Origin: JAMQPK01 sp963761975 | GTDB taxonomy: Bacteria; Acidobacteriota; Vicinamibacteria; Vicinamibacterales; JAMQPK01 | DNA length: 64,000 nucleotides | Assembly (NCBI GenBank): GCA_963761975.1 | Contig: CAVXIR010000004.1 | Coordinates: 1,736,001 to 1,800,000, forward strand | Reading direction: 5' to 3' | Program-made: the position numbers and the translations under genes | Notes under the pieces: generated by a model | What the model was told of the DNA's origin: nothing | Seen by the model: the letters and a program-made list of their open reading frames with translations, nothing else | Databases searched by the model: none | In this document: positions 61,668 to 64,000 of the stretch, in pieces | Numbering within the stretch: the first letter of the stretch is position 1 | Layout: each line of letters begins with the position of its first letter

Positions 61668-62345
61668 CCTGGCCAGTCTGTGCTTGTCCGCCCACCACGC
61701 CAGCGCCAGCGTCAAACAGCCGAGCACCAGCGCCATCACCCACAGCGCGGTCACCGACGGTGGCGGCGTGCCGTTTGCGTTGACGAGAAACCCGATCAGC
61801 AGAAATCCGGTTACACCCACAAACGCCCATTTTCCAATCCCGTCCGTCGCTCTTGTCGCGCGCACGTAGATGGAGACGCCGATCGCGAACATCACGATTT
61901 CTACAACGAACGTGCCCACCACCGAGTTCCACAGCCCGAGCCCGTACTTCGGACTGCCGGGATAGATCGGCAAGTCGGGAATGTGCGTCACGAAGTCGAG
62001 CACCCAATGGCTCACCACCAGCACGAGCACGACGAGGAAGGCGCGACCGCTGTCGGGCGGCCTGTCCGCCGAAGCCTCGGCGGAGGCGGAACGCCGGCAC
62101 ATCCAACCGGCAAGCGTCCCCCACAGAATGAGTGCGACCAGTGAATGGGAATACGGGTAGCTGATGAACTCGAGAGGCGTCGAGGGCGTGATCCCCGGCA
62201 CGATGCGAACGTGCTCGATGCCGAAGGCGACGAGCACCGGCCAGAGCAGATCGGCGAAGAGTGCGGCGCCGAAGAGCACACCGAGCGACAATTGCGGCAC
62301 CCATCGCTTCGCCGCATAGCCGAGGGCAAAGTGCCCGATAAACAT
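61665..62345 (-). CDS. Membrane-bound metal-dependent hydrolase-like protein (YdjM/DUF457 type)
   Basis: The 226-residue protein starts MFIGHFALGYAAKRW and has histidines in FIGH, YSHSLVALIL and VVSHWVLDFVTH (H and D arrangement typical of the LexA-regulated YdjM or DUF457 group). Six to seven membrane segments. A palindromic repeat inserted in frame encodes SASAEASADR at residues ~85-94, just before a membrane helix. Putative hydrolase role is only by family. Confidence 0.7.
   Translation of the reverse strand: MFIGHFALGYAAKRWVPQLSLGVLFGAALFADLLWPVLVAFGIEHVRIVPGITPSTPLEFISYPYSHSLVALILWGTLAGWMCRRSASAEASADRPPDSGRAFLVVLVLVVSHWVLDFVTHIPDLPIYPGSPKYGLGLWNSVVGTFVVEIVMFAIGVSIYVRATRATDGIGKWAFVGVTGFLLIGFLVNANGTPPPSVTALWVMALVLGCLTLALAWWADKHRLAR
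62064..62090. repeat. In-frame palindromic repeat in the membrane hydrolase gene
   Basis: The core CCGCCGA-AGCC-TCGGCGG (62066-62083) is a perfect 7-bp stem; the encoded peptide SASAEASADR sits in a loop. Confidence 0.65.
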
Positions 62346-62395
62346 GTGCCTGAGTGATAGGTGATCGCACGACCACCTATCACCCGCGTGGGCGA
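62346..62395. repeat. Short inverted repeat (GATAGGTG / CACCTATC)
   Basis: GTGATAGGTGATCG and CGACCACCTATCACC pair across a few bases in the spacer between the SWIB gene stop and the following minus-strand start. Possible intergenic hairpin. Confidence 0.6.
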
Positions 62396-62677
62396 TTACT
62401 TCAGGTGCTTGCTGACCAGCTTGGTCATTTCGAACATGCTGACGGTCTTCTTGCCGCCGAACACCGCCTTCAGCTTGTCGTCAGCGTTGATGTTGCGCTT
62501 GTTCTTCGAATCCTGCAGGCCATTCTTCTTGATGTACGCCCAGAGCTTCTTGGTCACTTCCGTGCGCGGCATCGGTTTGTCGCCGATCACGGCACCGAGA
62601 TCCTTGCTTGGATTCATGGGCTTCATGAAAGCGGCGTTCGCTTTCCGGGCGGTTTTCTTCTTCGCTGTCTTGGCCAT
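62396..62677 (-). CDS. SWIB/MDM2-domain DNA-binding protein
   Basis: The 93-residue protein has a lysine/alanine-rich N-terminus (AKTAKKKTARKANAA) and a SWIB domain: GAVIGDKPMPRTEVTKKLWA, IKKNGLQDSKNKRNINAD and TVSMFEMTKLVSKHLK. Bacterial SWIB proteins resemble the chlamydial topoisomerase-linked domain and probably bind DNA or chromatin-like structures. ATG 62677 has GAGGAG 6 bp upstream. A GC-rich leader repeat precedes it. Confidence 0.9.
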   Translation of the reverse strand: MAKTAKKKTARKANAAFMKPMNPSKDLGAVIGDKPMPRTEVTKKLWAYIKKNGLQDSKNKRNINADDKLKAVFGGKKTVSMFEMTKLVSKHLK

Positions 62678-62696
62678 CAAATCTCCTCGCTTGATT

Positions 62697-62756
62697 TGTC
62701 GCGGGGCCCCACCACCCCCAACGACCTGTACCTCGCGGCCGCTGGCCGCTCGGCGT
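62697..62756 (-). repeat. GC-rich leader repeat (copy C) before the SWIB gene
   Basis: In mRNA sense it reads CGCCGAGCGGCCAGCGGCCG, then CGAGGTACAGGTCG, GGGGGTGGTGGGGCCCCGCG and ACAA, ending 20 nt before ATG 62677. The same order of blocks occurs in copy B. Confidence 0.75.
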
Positions 62757-62865
62757 TATTGCGGCGGTCTCACCTAGCGTTACGCCATTTCCAACTATAT
62801 TGCGGGGGGCCGACTCCGTCTCTTCTTACGTTTCTCACTTCTGCAACAGCGCCCATAGTGTCGCA

Positions 62866-62871
62866 TAAAAT
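62866..62871 (+). promoter_or_regulatory. TAAAAT -10 box, leaderless candidate
   Basis: TAAAAT ends 6 nt before the GTG start (62878) of the DUF763 gene, the spacing expected when transcription begins at the start codon. No Shine-Dalgarno is present. A -35 is not convincing. Confidence 0.4.
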
Positions 62872-62877
62872 CGAACT

Positions 62878-64000
62878 GTGACGCTGGGAAAGAGAACCGG
62901 CTACGCCTCACTTCCCCTGCACGGCGGCAAGGCCCCTCCGTGGCTCTTCTCCCGCATGGTCCTCCTCTCCCGCGAAGTCCTCGCCCACATCGTCCAGGAG
63001 TACGGCGCACTCGAGGTACTGCGCCGCATGTCCGATCCGTTCTGGTTTCAAGCATTTGGCTGCGTGCTGGGCTTCGACTGGCACTCCAGCGGCGTGACGA
63101 CCACCGTGTGCGGCGCCGTCAAAGAGTCGCTGCGCGGGGCCGGACCGGAATGGGGGCTCTTCGCCGCAGGAGGAAAAGGTGCCGCCTCGAAGAAGAGTCC
63201 CATACAGATCGTCGATGTCTGCGACCGGCTGGGAAGCGACGCGAACGTCCTCGTGCACGCCAGCCGGACGGCCGCCAAGGTCGACAATGCGGCGGTTCAG
63301 GATGGGTATCAGCTATACCACCACGTCTTCCTCTTTACCGCATCCGGCGAATGGTCGGTCGTCCAGCAAGGCATGAACGACGCAACGTCGACGGCCAGGC
63401 GCTATCACTGGCTGTCAGAGCACGTGACGAGCTTCGTCGACGAACCGCACGACGCCGTCTGCTGCGACGTGCGCGGCGAGACGTTGAATCTCGTCGCGAG
63501 CGAAAGCCGCGATGTTCGTCGCGCGAGCGCGGAGCTCGCCGGTCTCCCTCCGGAGACGGCGCTGCGCGCCATTGAAAAGATACCCGATCTTCGACTGCCC
63601 GCACGGCACCTGCTGTTTCCGGAACTGGACGTCGACTCGCGGTACCTCGCAAAGATTCTGCTGAAGACATACGAGCGCGCGCCCGAAGATTTCGAGACGC
63701 TGCTCGGAATTGAAGGTGTCGGGCCCAGAACACTGCGCGCCCTGGCGCTGGCGTCTGAGCTGATCTACGGCACCCGCGCGAGCACGCGCGATCCCGCGCG
63801 TTTCGCCTTCGCGCATGGCGGCAAAGACGGCATTCCCTTCCCGGTCGATCGCCCGACCTACGACCGGACGATCGATGTGCTCAGACGGGCCGTCGATCGC
63901 GCGCGTGTCGATCGTTCCGAGCGCGTTCGCGCGCTCAAGAGGCTGGCGGCGTTTCGATGGTTCGTAAGGTCCGGCGAGACCTTCACAACGTCGCGAGCGC
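62878..64000 (+). CDS. DUF763 protein (C-terminus beyond window)
   Basis: The frame from GTG 62878 is open to the window end (374 codons). It begins TLGKRTGYASLPLHGGKAPP and LFSRMVLLSREVLAHIV, which is the DUF763 signature, followed by FWFQAFGCVLGFDWHSSGVT and GYQLYHHVFLFTASGEW. A helix-hairpin-helix segment LLGIEGVGPRTLRALALASE near residue 285 suggests nucleic-acid binding. Function unknown; role in DNA processing is an inference from the HhH. Confidence 0.8.
   Translation, partial: MTLGKRTGYASLPLHGGKAPPWLFSRMVLLSREVLAHIVQEYGALEVLRRMSDPFWFQAFGCVLGFDWHSSGVTTTVCGAVKESLRGAGPEWGLFAAGGKGAASKKSPIQIVDVCDRLGSDANVLVHASRTAAKVDNAAVQDGYQLYHHVFLFTASGEWSVVQQGMNDATSTARRYHWLSEHVTSFVDEPHDAVCCDVRGETLNLVASESRDVRRASAELAGLPPETALRAIEKIPDLRLPARHLLFPELDVDSRYLAKILLKTYERAPEDFETLLGIEGVGPRTLRALALASELIYGTRASTRDPARFAFAHGGKDGIPFPVDRPTYDRTIDVLRRAVDRARVDRSERVRALKRLAAFRWFVRSGETFTTSRA

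Noticed and set aside
1..64000. CRISPR arrays suggested by repetitive spacers
   Set aside because: The repeats are short words with inverted partners and no regular unique spacers; no cas genes are present.
1..64000. tRNA or rRNA genes
   Set aside because: No cloverleaf with a TTCGA-type loop or rRNA signature was recognised in any spacer; a covariance-model scan would be decisive.

Overview
The window looks like a chromosomal contig from an acidobacterium, most likely of the Vicinamibacteria type. This rests on gene content: three proteins of the VWFA-related acidobacterial family, a DUF1592/DUF1552/ankyrin trio, an Oar-like TonB receptor with a carboxypeptidase-regulatory domain, several PQQ-propeller proteins, DUF1080, TolB-like propellers and many Sec/Tat-exported proteins. 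GC content is high throughout. I see no tRNA, rRNA or CRISPR array.

Layout. 0-3 kb: tail of a PQQ dehydrogenase, then a Tat Rieske protein paired with a monoheme cytochrome-porin-like protein, and a LytM peptidase. 3-9.9 kb: TPR protein, flavin-type oxidoreductase, class A penicillin-binding protein, small membrane protein. 7.9-14 kb: two tandem VWFA-related proteins, a PLP-barrel aldolase/racemase and a DapB-like dehydrogenase. 14-20 kb: M1 peptidase, membrane protein, GT39-like glycosyltransferase, GGDEF protein. 20-29 kb: ankyrin, DUF1552, DUF1592 and TonB receptor, all on the minus strand. 29-34.5 kb: hydroxyacid dehydrogenase, a natural kinase-enolase fusion and a TolB-like propeller. 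34.5-43.6 kb: DUF1080, two PQQ propellers, mutarotase-like protein, cytochrome c, GH105-like protein and an amidohydrolase, suggesting periplasmic carbohydrate or alcohol processing. 43.7-50.3 kb: third VWFA protein, AmpG-like transporter, PAP2 phosphatase, AsmA-like protein. 50.5-53 kb: a tyrosine recombinase plus IS91-type transposase bounded by inverted repeats. 53-59.8 kb: amidohydrolase and DUF255 protein, then a translationally coupled run DUF4149, NAD-isocitrate dehydrogenase, acyltransferase, proline dehydrogenase. 59-64 kb: DinB, cupin, methylglyoxal synthase, two membrane proteins, SWIB protein and a DUF763 protein cut by the window edge.

Two cross-cutting signals stand out. First, spacers (and some coding sequences) are filled with short self-complementary elements of several families: a ~60 bp TGGCAGA hairpin in three copies, GATC-dense arrays, a GC-rich leader element placed just before start codons, and in-frame palindromes inside three proteins, one of which forms the kinase-enolase linker. 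Second, reading-frame breaks are strongly concentrated at 55.5-59.4 kb (about eight in four genes), with three more elsewhere. Whether these are sequence errors or real gene decay cannot be settled from the sequence alone.
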